From contig JBAIZL010000002.1 of NCBI GenBank assembly GCA_036971475.1, forward strand, positions 134,517,740-134,581,739: 64,000 nucleotides of DNA, given 5' to 3'. Every line of letters starts with the position of its first letter. The stretch's first letter is position 1. Under the pieces are notes generated by a model, which worked only from the letters and a program-made list of their open reading frames with translations, was not told the DNA's origin and ran no database searches. This document shows positions 10,901-19,887 of this stretch, one piece after another. This DNA comes from Prosapia bicincta (taxonomy: Eukaryota > Arthropoda > Insecta > Hemiptera > Cercopidae). A program made the position numbers and the translations under genes.

Positions 10901-11649
10901 ATGCATCTGGATGTACCTACACGTACGGATTGCCCTCAGCTTGCAGTGTTTTCACGGCAGAACTATTTGCTATTTTTAAAGCTTTGACCGTCATTCAATC
11001 TCGATCCTCGCATTATCTTTTGTGTTCGGATTCCAAAAGTGCTCTTCAGGCTCTTCAGGATGTTTTCTCTAGCGACCCTTTAGTTGGGGACATTTTGTGT
11101 GCTGTACACAGGCTTCAATTGAGGGGTGTGGGGGTGACTTTCTGTTGGGTACCTGGACATTGCAGAATACTTGGAAACACAAAAGCGGATGAAGCGGCGA
11201 AGAAAGCTACAAGTTTGGTGCCTATTACTCAACTAGTTATGGCATCTGACTATGTGTGTTTCGCGAAACATTTATTGCTCGCTGCTTGGAATGACGAGTG
11301 GCATACTGTGACTGAGAATAAGCTGAGGGAAATTAAAGATACCGTCCGTCCATGGAGGTTTTCAATTCGTTCAAAACGTAGGGAGGAAGTGGTGGTTACA
11401 CGCCTTCGCGTTGGCCACTCTTTTGCAACTCATGGATATTTGATGCGTCGTGAAGATCCACCAATATGCCAATACTGCGGGGGTATCTTCACAATAAAAC
11501 ATATTTTGGTAGATTGTGTTAGTGTAGGCAATGTTCGTGCCCTTTTTAATTTAAAAGGGAGTTTAAAGGTGGTGCTAAGGGACGATGCCTCGGCCATTGA
11601 CCGAGTCATCGCTTTCTTGCACCACTTGAAAATATTTTTAAAAATTTAA
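7954..11649 (+). CDS. ORF2: endonuclease, reverse transcriptase, RNase H
   Basis: The 1231-codon frame is uninterrupted. An AP-type endonuclease fills residues 1-220: QWNVNG, CLQETHL, LVGDFNAHHSSWGS, GSDHVPI. The reverse transcriptase covers about 480-760: LLKPGKEKTNPSSYRTISL, GFRQGRS, FFDLEKAYD, GVPQGSVLS, FVDDF near 670. RNase H covers about 965-1080: FTDG, AELFAIFKAL, CSDSKSAL and WVPGHCRILGNTKADEAAK, so all four D-E-D-D acids are visible. A C-terminal CX2CX8HX4C motif follows near 1172 (CQYCGG...HILVDC). Two departures from consensus stand in the RT: YRTISL for the usual YRPISL, and FVDD for the common FADD. The ATG lies in TAATAAATG, three bases after the ORF1 stop, which suggests reinitiation or a stop-restart mode of translation. 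The protein may still be active. Confidence 0.95.
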   Translation: MSFLRKSVIQWNVNGVRSHIEELKVLVRDVYPMFVCLQETHLHESHNFHLREYSVFRSDFVTEDRARGGVAIPARDCIDAVSLNLITPLQAVAVQTAVPYKITVCCVYLPPQENLHHGDLVNLISQLPTPFLLVGDFNAHHSSWGSSTRNSRGDIVESVRTELDLCLLNDGSPTHLAASTGGWTAVDLSICSPQLATRCTWSVLNDLYGSDHVPIKISLCDSQTCYVRNSSWILRKANWDSYSNYLVSLDMDYLTPIDENIENFAKAILNAAEKTIPKTSTHPRRPPVPWWNDECTEILRLRRRALRKFKRHPTNGNLQEYKILRAKARRIFRLSRKNSWEQYISTIRRTTPSSTVWRKLRSVCGTFIPLPAIALKQPDGRLITNSDDIANVLGTSFSNFSATTAYDRLFQMYKLKEEAIPFTVGLSEDSTLNTPFSIGELESALASTKDSAPGPDSIVYSMLKHLPSSAKLVLLRVYNRLFEERSFPDAWLESTVIPLLKPGKEKTNPSSYRTISLTSVLCKLLEKMVNRRLVWYLETNDLICNEQCGFRQGRSSVYQLVLLESAIQDAFLLRQTLVAVFFDLEKAYDMAWKRGILNTLKSWGIQGNVLAFIANFLSNRSFRVRLGGTYSNSYKQENGVPQGSVLSVTLFAVAINSITSYIRSPVHCSLFVDDFCIYVPARSMATAERSLQLAISRLEEWSRTTGFKFSASKTQCVAFSRRRQHQEPTLYLDGIQLQSTDSVRFLGLLFDKRLSWIPHVRDLKVRCNKKLDMLRVLSGTNWGADRTSMLRFYRAVVRSLIDYGCQVYSSARPTVLKTLDTIHHSGLRLATGAFRTSPIPSLLVEAGEPALSRRRQMLQISYVSVLRSKPNHPAFEIVFHNTLNEVYNTRQRSTHPFGIRTLRILDDLELQLPTMFERQMCYLPPWIIKTPHFDFSLSSYIKHDTPVVVYHQEFLSIYKSHQHSEIIFTDGVKLDNGVGCAFYASGCTYTYGLPSACSVFTAELFAIFKALTVIQSRSSHYLLCSDSKSALQALQDVFSSDPLVGDILCAVHRLQLRGVGVTFCWVPGHCRILGNTKADEAAKKATSLVPITQLVMASDYVCFAKHLLLAAWNDEWHTVTENKLREIKDTVRPWRFSIRSKRREEVVVTRLRVGHSFATHGYLMRREDPPICQYCGGIFTIKHILVDCVSVGNVRALFNLKGSLKVVLRDDASAIDRVIAFLHHLKIFLKI

Positions 11650-12059
11650 TACATAAATATATATATTTTTTTAATTTTATTTATACATATAATTCTCTGT
11701 GTTTCTTTTATTTATTTTCATTAAACTTATTTTCTGTTTGATATTGTTATTGAGATTTATTTATTGCTAAATTGTTACCTATTATTGTTTTACATATTAT
11801 TTATTTACTGTTATATTGTTCTTTGTTGTTATTTTGTTATTTAGTTTTTAAGAATTTTTTCATTGTTATATTGTTGTTTTTTGTTTTTTATTGTTGGTGT
11901 TTTTTTTTGTTTTGTAATTTTTGTTGTATTTATTTATTTGTTTATTTATTAATTTATTTGATTTTATTTAAAACATTGTGTTCCGTGTTAGATTTTGTTT
12001 GGCGATGATAACCACAATTGGTTTTTCGCCAGGAAAAAAAAATAAATAAATAAATAAAT
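11650..12059 (+). other. 3' UTR and (TAAA)n tail of the I-like element
   Basis: Strongly T-rich DNA with no credible ORF runs to 12033. The tail of A-rich TAAA units (12034-12059) then meets the right target duplication. Confidence 0.85.
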
Positions 12060-12071
12060 AAAATTAATTTG
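12060..12071. repeat. Target-site duplication, right copy
   Basis: AAAATTAATTTG, identical to 6015-6026. Its first bases merge with the TAAA tail, so the exact boundary can slide by a few bases. Confidence 0.9.
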
Positions 12072-13366
12072 TCTTTACTGGGTTGGTCGAATTATTTAAT
12101 TTGCATTAGGTTAAATGTAGTCAGGGAAACAGTGGGATTGACTATTGTGAAAACCATGCTTTTTCAGGTGTAGAAATCCTCAAACCAGAAGAAAAAAATC
12201 AAAGGAGAGCAAAATATAAGATGAAGCCTTCTATATTTGAAAGAGTTGCCATTGAATAGTTTTACCAAACCAAAATTATGATTTTCCTTCAGTGAAAGCT
12301 GTGACATGTATAAGTGCTGGTGGTACAGTTTTTTCACAAACATTTAAGACTGTCAACATTATTTATGCAGTTAAGAAAGATCAGAACATTGTATGATGAC
12401 ATATCAGCTCATATAAGTGCTTTTGTATTGTAATATATATGCTGTAGCAAACTGCATTAAATTTCTAGGAAAACACTACAACTTGTATATTTAATTCTCA
12501 CAACTGTTATGTTCATTCATAATCAAATGTTCTTTAGTAATATATCCATCTTCATTAATCATTACACATAAAAGGAGGGGTTTTAATAATAAGAAGAATA
12601 GTGAAAATTTTGTAGTATTAATTTGATCTAACAAGTTTGGCTCAGGATGGCAACAAAAGTTCCTGCTTTTAGTATCCTAACGATCGAATAAATATCAATG
12701 CCAAGAGAAATAAAATAGTAAATTTTTAAAGAATATTTTTAATGGCGTTTTCAAAAGAGTTTATTTGGTAACCCTTACCATACTACAGGTTAGGCAATCT
12801 TACCAGTCTTACCATGGGTATGGTAAAAAAAAACTCTTTTTTGGGTATAGTAAAAGCCAAATAGAAATGCACGGGACAAGATTAGGAATTAGCTACTAGG
12901 ATCGCTTGATACTTAGAAGTCTTGATCCTCGAAGTCCATTGCACTGCACAAGTAAAAGAGATTATTGAAAAAACTCCACCCTTGACATATCCTTTCTCTG
13001 CTGCTTTTAGCAGGTAGCATAGGGTTTATTTTGAATTTGCAATAACTTTTATTGAATTAGGAACTTCAAAATTTAAGTCAGAGGATTATTTACCCTCTAT
13101 TAATGCATGTTATATCTCTTTCAAAATGTTTTCTTTTTTTCATCTCTGTATTTTTGCTTAGTGAGTTAGTAGAATTATTAAGAGAATTGAGTAATTAATT
13201 GTAAAAACCATAAAATTGATAAAGAATATAGTTCCTATTTTTAATAATCATTGATTAAGAATAATTACAATTGTAAAATAAACAATTTCATTGAGAAGAA
13301 GATAAGGATTGTTTTACTGTTAATGGAAGAAGAGAAAATAAGTTATGTTTTTCATTTAATCCAACC

Positions 13367-13371
<5 letters not shown>
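12072..13371. other. Intronic stretch with a short inverted repeat
   Basis: No coding signal. Between 12751 and 12842, AAAAGAGTTTATTTGGTAA and a downstream TTACC-containing complement (GGTAAAAAAAAACTCTTTT) form a small imperfect inverted repeat with extra TTACCAT copies. It may be a worn MITE. Confidence 0.4.

Positions 13372-13404
<33 letters not shown>
13372..13404. repeat. (GT)n microsatellite
   Basis: About 16 uninterrupted TG/GT dinucleotides. Confidence 0.95.
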
Positions 13405-13407
<3 letters not shown>

Positions 13408-13719
13408 TTAAAGTATTTGTTTCCTATAATCTAAAATTCCAAAAGCCTGTAAGTTACCATTTAGGAACAATTTTATGTATTTTTTAATATAATTGTTTCA
13501 AAATCAATTATTCCTTTTTAAAGATTTAGGGAAATTGGTAAGTTATGTCTGAATCTACTTTTCTTTTCAGGTATTTTCTGAATAAAAAATTTCCTGCGTT
13601 AATTTTTAGACAAGCTTTTATTGCCACATAAGTATGTATTAATTTATAGTTAATTTTAATTCTAGATAGGCAAAATTATACCATCTAAGTTATAGGGTTT
13701 TTAAATAATGTAAATCTAA

Positions 13720-14356
13720 CCCTTTGCACCCGTATAACATGATTTCTCGTAAGGCTGCAATCTCTGCAAGCGCGTATTACGAGCAATCACGTATTTACAA
13801 TATTTTGTTTATGGAAGTCCAAGTTGATTGTTTAAAGTCCATTACAATGTGTGACAATGTTTGTTTTGTGTAAAAACTCCTCTGCTAAGTTTATTGTTTT
13901 TGGCCACGTGCTACCGATCCACATTCTGTTGTAGCCACCAGGCGCCATTACGTGGTCTATGCATGCACGTATTACAGGTATTCTCGGCAGGACGCAGCGT
14001 CTGCCAACTGTCGATTTTGTGTTGGTATTGTGATTGCTAGTTGTTGCTATAGTTGTTTACTGTTTACGCGAGGGGCCTTTGTTTGTACTGTAATTTACTG
14101 TAATTTATTGTTTATGATTTGGTGAATAATAATTTTAGTTACTTCTTTTTATTTTAAATGGATTTATTGATATCTTGAATTACCTAGTGTAAAAATATAA
14201 AAAATTATAAAAATAACTAGTTTGTAATTTTTTTTGGTTAAAATACATCTTTAGGAACTCAGAATTAAATAAAACTTTGAATATTGCAAAAAACGTTTTT
14301 TTATCTAATAGCACGTAATCTGTTACTTGCCCTTTATATGTCCCGCGTGCTAAGGG
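13720..14356. mobile_element. piggyBac-type MITE, about 637 bp
   Basis: The left end starts CCCTTTGCACCCG after CTAA. The right end finishes CGCGTGCTAAGGG before TTAA. CCC...GGG inverted ends next to TTAA or a one-base variant are the piggyBac superfamily signature. The internal 600 bp has no transposase. CTAA on the left is read as a mutated TTAA. Confidence 0.7.
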
Positions 14357-14360
14357 TTAA

Positions 14361-14862
14361 ATCAAATTAATTTTGAAGATATTTTCCTTGTCAAAAATGT
14401 TTAGTTCAGTATATACGTTGAATGTTATACATTAAAACCTTTAAGCAGCAGACATCATTTTTACTTTACCAAATATCTGTTGCTTGAAGGCTACTGTATA
14501 GTTTTGATAGCAAAACTAAAGAAAGAAAGTATGAATTATTATAAGAGAAATAGGGTAGGTCAAAATTGTACGCGGTTGCACTAAAAAGTCCGGAAGACCA
14601 CCTTGCTTACTTATATAGTAGTATAAGGTCTGCTTTAATGATAAGAACAACACTGAATTTAAGTTTAACACCAAAGATAATTAAAAGAGATAACACAAGT
14701 TTCAATAAAATGTATGAAGAACATGTCAATTCAAACTTTGTAATTTTTGAGTTTTAGCGTGTTGTTTGCTGATCGATTGAACTGTAGTACAGTAGACCAT
14801 CTATAGTTTGACTCTTTGCGGACTGCATGAATATTGCAGTTATATGTTACATAACTGTTAAT

Positions 14863-14864
<2 letters not shown>
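14361..14864. other. Unassigned stretch
   Basis: A 63-codon ORF at 14566-14757 has no recognisable motif; nothing else stands out. Confidence 0.4.

Positions 14865-14920
<56 letters not shown>
14865..14920. repeat. (TA)n tract
   Basis: About 28 TA dinucleotides immediately left of dispersed repeat A copy 1. Confidence 0.95.
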
Positions 14921-14923
<3 letters not shown>

Positions 14924-15170
14924 GGTTAGTTTTGGTTGGTAAAGATTATTTAGATTTTTTGGACTAGGAGACTGACAGACTTACCTTGGTAAGAGTCCAC
15001 ACTGTAGTCTTGAAATAGAAACACATAAAAGCACTTAAACAATGATATATTTCAACCACACAGTGGTCTTTGTCAATCGAAGAGAAAACACAAAAAGAAA
15101 TATGAGAGAATGAAATAAAATAAATATAAGTTGTAATCACAGATTGTGTAGAGTAGAAATCAGATGTCAC

Positions 15171-15171
<1 letters not shown>
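14921..15171. repeat. Dispersed repeat A, copy 1
   Basis: A 251-bp unit starting TTAGGTTAGTTTTGG and ending near AATCAGATGTCACAG lies between two (TA)n tracts. Near-identical copies are at 16034-16225 and 52718-52939. It contains CCACACAGTGGTC followed by TTTGTCAATCGAAGAG, a layout seen in ends of Penelope-like elements. I infer a PLE terminal fragment but cannot prove it. Confidence 0.8.

Positions 15172-15240
<69 letters not shown>
15172..15240. repeat. (TA)n tract
   Basis: About 34 TA dinucleotides between dispersed repeat A and PLE-end repeat B. The long Tyr/Ile ORF crossing it is an artefact. Confidence 0.95.
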
Positions 15241-15243
<3 letters not shown>

Positions 15244-15502
15244 ACATTATCCATTGTTTTTCCGTTGCACTGACTTTATGAAGTTAATATATTACTATGT
15301 AAGTAAATACAGAGTGATTTGACAATGGTCAACGACCGAAAGGTGCCTCATCACTCAAGGTAAAATTATTGCACTTAATGGTGGATAAAATTACTTACAG
15401 AGTGATTCGACAATGGTCAACGACCGAAAGGTGCCTCATCACTCAAGGTAAAATTATTGCACTTAATGGTGGATAAAATTACTTACATAGTAATATATTA
15501 AC

Positions 15503-15507
<5 letters not shown>
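15241..15507. repeat. PLE 3'-end repeat B, tandem pair inside an inverted frame
   Basis: Two direct copies of an approximately 90-bp unit (GTGATTCGACAATGGTCAAC to GGATAAAATTACTTAC) start near 15313 and 15401. They are flanked by inverted copies of ATGAAGTTAATATATTACTA. The same unit follows the PLE C-terminal ORF at 15866, which ties repeat B to the 3' end of a Penelope-like element. Confidence 0.8.

Positions 15508-15540
<33 letters not shown>
15508..15540. repeat. (TA)n tract
   Basis: About 16 TA dinucleotides following ACTTCA of repeat B. Confidence 0.95.
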
Positions 15541-15543
<3 letters not shown>

Positions 15544-15627
15544 TTTCCATGAGCATATGAGTGATTATAGTTTATATAAGTCTGTCAGGGGAAAAGAGAT
15601 AAGGCTATTAGGAGGGGGGAAAAATGA

Positions 15628-15867
15628 ATGGATTTATCTGATGTTGATGATATACTTGAAATAAACAATAACCCAATAGAACTAAACTCACTAGAAAAAT
15701 ACCACATTTATAAAAACATACACAACAATTTAATGAATCTACAAACAACATATACAGAAGACATACTATATAAAAACATCATACACGCAGATCAAGAGAA
15801 AATGCGTGTAACGTCAACAAATACCAATATCACGGACCGAACATCTACACCAGAAAAATATCAGTGA
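15628..15867 (+). pseudogene. Penelope-like element C-terminal coding fragment
   Basis: The last 70 codons include IELNSLEKYHIYKNIHNN, then DILYKNIIHADQEK and TNITDRTSTPEKYQ. The LNxLEKYxIYK pattern is typical of the tail after the GIY-YIG nuclease of Penelope-like proteins. The GIY-YIG residues and RT are absent, so the copy is 5'-truncated. It runs directly into repeat B, which therefore looks like its 3' UTR. A close relative of this coding end occurs at 52060-52260. Confidence 0.65.
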
Positions 15868-15966
15868 TTCGACAATGGTCAAGTGACCGAAAGGTGCCTC
15901 ATCACTCAAGGTAAAATTATTGCACTTAATGGTGGATAAAATTACTTACAATAGTAATATATTAAC

Positions 15967-15968
<2 letters not shown>
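15866..15968 (+). repeat. PLE 3'-end repeat B, single copy
   Basis: Begins GTGATTCGACAATGGTCAAG and ends ATATATTAACTTCA at a (TA)n tract. It differs from the tandem copies by GTCAAGTGACC in place of GTCAACGACC. Confidence 0.8.

Positions 15969-16033
<65 letters not shown>
15969..16033. repeat. (TA)n tract
   Basis: About 32 TA dinucleotides between repeat B and repeat A copy 2. Confidence 0.95.
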
Positions 16034-16036
<3 letters not shown>

Positions 16037-16285
16037 GGTTAGTTTTGGTTGGTAAAGATTATTTAGATTTTTTGGACTAGGAAACTGACAGACTTACCTT
16101 GGTAAGAGTCCACACTGTAGTCTTGAAATAGAAACACATAAAAGCACTTAAACAATGATATATTTCAACCACACAGTGGTCTTTGTCAATCGAAGAGAAA
16201 ACACAAAAAGAAATATGAGAGAATCTCATAGACTACAGTGTGGACTCTTACCAAGGTAAGTATGTCAGTCTCCTAGTCCAAAAAA

Positions 16286-16289
<4 letters not shown>
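16034..16289. repeat. Dispersed repeat A, copy 2, folded back on itself
   Basis: The first 190 bases match copy 1. From about 16228 the sequence becomes the reverse complement of its own beginning (GACTACAGTGTGGACTCTTA to CTAGTCCAAAAAATC), giving arms of about 60 bp. It ends at another (TA)n tract. Confidence 0.85.

Positions 16290-16375
<86 letters not shown>
16290..16375. repeat. (TA)n tract
   Basis: About 43 TA dinucleotides, the longest in the window. Confidence 0.95.
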
Positions 16376-16379
<4 letters not shown>

Positions 16380-17305
16380 TATCTGCACATTATGCTATGT
16401 GCATTCTAATTGGATTAATAAGTGGTATGTTTCAAGAAAGACACTTTTTAGGAAAAATACAAGTGAAGAATTTATTATTTATGAGTTCGAAATATAAACA
16501 AAAATTGAACAAAAGAAAATTATATACTAATTAATTACACTTGTTTTAAAATATTAAATCTCTTTGGTTATGAAGTTAACCTTCCTGAACAATTGTACAC
16601 TTTATGAATTTGTGGTATAGATATGAAATATCTACTAGCAAGGTTGTTTCATTAATTAAATTAATATACATATTATGAATCTAAAAATTAGAGAAAAAAA
16701 TATATAATTTATAACACCACGTGGCTTAATCACTTAAATACTCGGATAGTACCACAAAATTTAGGATTTTCATTATTTAACCGGTCTAAACATTTAACAA
16801 AATTAAAATTTTATTTATGTATTCAATTTTGAAGTGAAATATTATACCAAATTATTTGACCACATAGCTGGAAAATTTGTGTAGAGTTGATCGTTTCAGT
16901 TTGTTCTTTCTGCCATGTTCCTGTTCAGATTGGCCTGGATGTAGCATCGTGAGATGTAATTAATTAGATCATTTAAAACAAAAATAAAATAACACTGTAA
17001 GAACTCATTTTAAATATTATATTTACAAATTTTTAACTAATTTCTTCTGTCATAGAAATAATTTCTATAGTTCATAATTCCATAATCTTCTCTCCCTTGA
17101 ATTCACAACATTTTAAAAATATCCTCTTGCTTGTAAAACTAGTGGTAAAGTAGGGCGATAATTATAGTTACTCAGCAACTAAATTAACCTTCCGTGCATG
17201 CCTCTAGGATTCCTTGATAAATGTTCCATGACCTGTAGAAGCCTGATATATTCACCAATTTTTACATATATTATTAATGAATAAATTCAGAATTAAAAAT
17301 TTTTT
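16376..17305. other. Unassigned stretch
   Basis: AT-rich, no coding signal or repeat seen. Confidence 0.5.
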
Positions 17306-17451
17306 TAATAACTGTGTGATCTTAATAACTGTATGATCTGAATAACTGTGTGATCTTAATAACTGTGTGATCTTAATAACTGTGTGATCTTAATAACTGT
17401 GTGATCTTAATAACTGTGTGATCTTAATAACTGTGTGATCTTAATAACTGT
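17306..17451. repeat. 17-bp satellite, left block
   Basis: Copies of TAACTGTGTGATCTTAA in direct tandem, with some GTATGATC variants. The block stops abruptly at the terminus of the inserted transposon and resumes at 18635. Confidence 0.95.
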
Positions 17452-18634
17452 CAGGGTGTCTAGTGACAGGGAAAACCGGGAAAACCTGGAAAAGTCAGGG
17501 AATTTTAACATTCTGGAAAATTCAGGGAAAAGTCAGGGAAAATTTTAAAAAATCGGGAAAATATTTATTTTGATTAGAAACAAAACTAGTGGCCATTGCT
17601 CTCGAATATTTGGTATTGTAAGCCAGCGGTTTAGGGTCAGGGCAGTCAGGAAATAACACTTCTTTATTTAGATGCCCATTATTTATTTGATAAGCCCATT
17701 GCTATGACTTCAGGACTTATGTCAATAAATATTAAACGTGTCGAGTTGGTACAGCTGGGAGGTTTTAGCCTGGACCGTGGCCTTGGGGTGCGCAGTGGTT
17801 CTGTTATCATATGCACAGGTGGGGAACAGATAACTCAGCCTGTTTCTGACCACACAGAACGCTGTGTAAACATTCGTAGCCAGCTATTTGCCTAGACTCG
17901 TGATAGTATGTGTTTTATTTGACGGTGATTATTTTTACACTGTTTATTTCAACATGGAAGGTTCCAGTTTTCATTGCAGTACCGGGCAAGCGCGTCATGC
18001 AGATGTCGTCATTACCTCCCCTCCTTCCTTAGAATAAATATAAACTAAAAGATGAAGTGACTGAAGCAGAGATTATATGGTGCGTGAATTTAGTAATGCA
18101 ACACTTCTTTACGCAATGCAGAAGGTAGTGTGTGCCTCTTTCCAAGGATGTTCCCTGATAGCACCATTGCACAGAACATGAGATTGGGGAAAGATAAAAT
18201 TTCCTATAGTGTTGTATTCGGTTTATCAAATTATATTAAAGACCTGTTACTGACATCATTAAATTCAAATTCTAACTATGTAATTGACTTTGATGAAAGT
18301 TTAAACAAAATATCACAAAGAGCCCAAATGGATTTGAGTGTTAGGTATTAGGATGCAGAGACGGATGAAGTGAAAGCTCGATATTTTGGTTCTGTGTTCC
18401 TTACAGACACAAAAGCAAAAGAGTTACTCAATTCGTTCTTCAAAGTCTGGATTTATCCAAGATCCTTCAGATATCAATGGATGGGCCCAATGTAAACTGG
18501 GCTTTCTATAGACATCTAAAAGAGGAAAAGTCAGGGAAAACTCAGGGAATTTCTTCAAGCTATTTTACTAGACACCCTGGAAAAGTCAGGGAAAACTCAG
18601 GGAATTTCTTCAAGCTATTTTACTAGACACCCTG
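17452..18634. mobile_element. hAT-like transposon inside the 17-bp satellite
   Basis: The ends are inverted: CAGGGTGTCTAGTGAC on the left, and ACTAGACACCCTG on the right. The subterminal DNA is built of CAGGGAAAA-type motifs. The last 59 bp, up to CTAGACACCCTG, are present twice in tandem, so the right end is duplicated. The surrounding satellite shows an apparent duplication of only TGT, which does not fit the 8-bp duplication of hAT elements, although tandem context blurs it. The interior carries a decayed coding fragment. The superfamily is tentative. Confidence 0.75.
18055..18460 (+). pseudogene. Decayed hAT-like transposase-type coding fragment
   Basis: A broken frame reads VTEAEIIWCVNLVMQ, then after a shift CLFPRMFPDSTIAQNMRLGK, VVFGLSNYIKDLL, YVIDFDESLNKISQRAQMDL, SVRY, a stop, DAETDEVKARYFGSVFL and RYQWMGPM. 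The FDESLNK...QMD..VRYWD and MDGPN layout is known from a widespread animal family of transposon-derived proteins with an RNase H-like fold. At least one frameshift and an in-frame TAG (in place of an expected Trp) disable it. It is the only coding matter in the 1.18-kb element, so the element is non-autonomous. Confidence 0.55.
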
Positions 18635-19125
18635 TGTGTGATCTTAATAACTGTGTGATCTTAATAACTGTGTGATCTTAACTGTGTGATCTTAATAACT
18701 GTGTGATCTTAATAACTGTGTGATCTTAATAACTGTGTGATCTTAATAACTGTATGATCTTAATAACTGTATGATCTTAATAACTGTGTGATCTTAATAA
18801 CTGTGTGATCTTAATAACTGTGTGATCTTAATAACTGTATGATCTTAATAACTGTGTGATCTTAATAACTGTGTGATCTTAATAACTGTATGATCTTAAT
18901 AACTGTGTGATCTTAATAACTGTGTGATCTTAATAACTGTATGATCTTAATAACTGTGTGATCTTAATAACTGTGTGATCTTAACTGTGTGATCTTAATA
19001 ACTGTGTGATCTTAATAACTGTGTGATCTTAATAACTGTGTGATCTTAACTGTGTGATCTTAATAACTGTATGATCTTAATAACTGTGTGATCTTAATAA
19101 CTGTGTGATCTTAGTAACTGTAATG
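18635..19125. repeat. 17-bp satellite, right block
   Basis: About 28 further copies of the unit, with interspersed GTATGATC variants and several 14-bp units that lack one TAA (CTTAACTGTGTGAT). It is continuous with the left block apart from the insertion. Confidence 0.95.
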
Positions 19126-19887
19126 GATGCTGGTAAATAATATAAATATTATTTTATTGACTAAAATAATGTTACAGTGTTACAGTATTGAGATGTTAGA
19201 TTTATAACGAGTGTATTCATAAGTATTGCAAATATGACTTATAAGAAAAATTATATTTTACGGTACAAAATATTTTGTGATTTTCAATCTGATATTTTTC
19301 CTGTATCCCTTTACTATAGGGTTGTCGAAGTAAAATTATATTCATGGAAGATATACATTGTTCCTTTAAGTATTAAAGGTTTTGTTTGGTTGCCTTGATA
19401 TTATCATCGAGTCAGTTTTTGCTGTAATATACTTTCTAGGTTATCTTCTGAGTCTTCTTCACTCTCCTTTGTTTTCAAAGCAGTGACTATATCTTCCTCC
19501 AGCTTTATCTTCAAACATCATATTATTAATCCATTTCTTCTCTACGTTGTGTAAACGCAGTATGTTATATTGCACACAATTTCTCCATATAGTGAGTAAT
19601 TTTCAATTTGAAGTGTGTTATTTATTCTAAGAATACAGTATTTTTCTATCATGTATTAATTATTTTGTTTTTAATAATATTTCTTTGTCAATAAGGACGT
19701 CAATTACGATAAAATAAATTTCGAGAAAATCAACATTTTCGGTGTAAGAAATAAACATCTGTCGATTCTGGGAACAAAAACTTTTGCTTTGTCAGCTATT
19801 GTTATCATGCTTACTTTACTGTTGAGTCATGTTTGTTGCACTACAGCTCTCCACTTCCCCTTTATTCAACAGAGTTCGCATGTGTTG
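19126..19887. other. Unassigned stretch left of the piggyBac remnant
   Basis: No coding signal. The left terminus of the piggyBac element should be here but I could not identify a CCC end next to TTAA. Confidence 0.4.

Larger units (their letters stand above)
6027..12059 (+). mobile_element. Near-complete I-like non-LTR retrotransposon
   Basis: The element is about 6.0 kb and is bounded by a perfect 12-bp target duplication. The order is a 5' UTR of about 500 bp, starting with a GC-rich segment and a CA-rich tract near 6110-6145, then gag-like ORF1 (6533-7950), ORF2 (7954-11649), a T-rich 3' UTR and a terminal (TAAA)n tail. An ORF2 with AP endonuclease, RT and a C-terminal RNase H, plus a simple-repeat tail instead of plain poly(A), fits the I group; exact clade assignment needs a tree. 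A 5'-complete copy with an identical target duplication implies recent insertion into the first intron of the dsRBD-like gene, in the sense direction. A decayed relative lies at 45.3-47.9 kb. Confidence 0.9.

Noticed and set aside
15866..15968. Hammerhead ribozyme in the PLE 3' repeat
   Set aside because: PLEs often carry hammerheads, and GATGAG and GAAA-like strings occur here, but I could not pair a CTGANGA core with a GAAA and three stems in either orientation.
15172..16497. ORFs rich in alternating Tyr and Ile (14964-15254, 16240-16497, 41353-41647)
   Set aside because: They are translations of (TA)n tracts.
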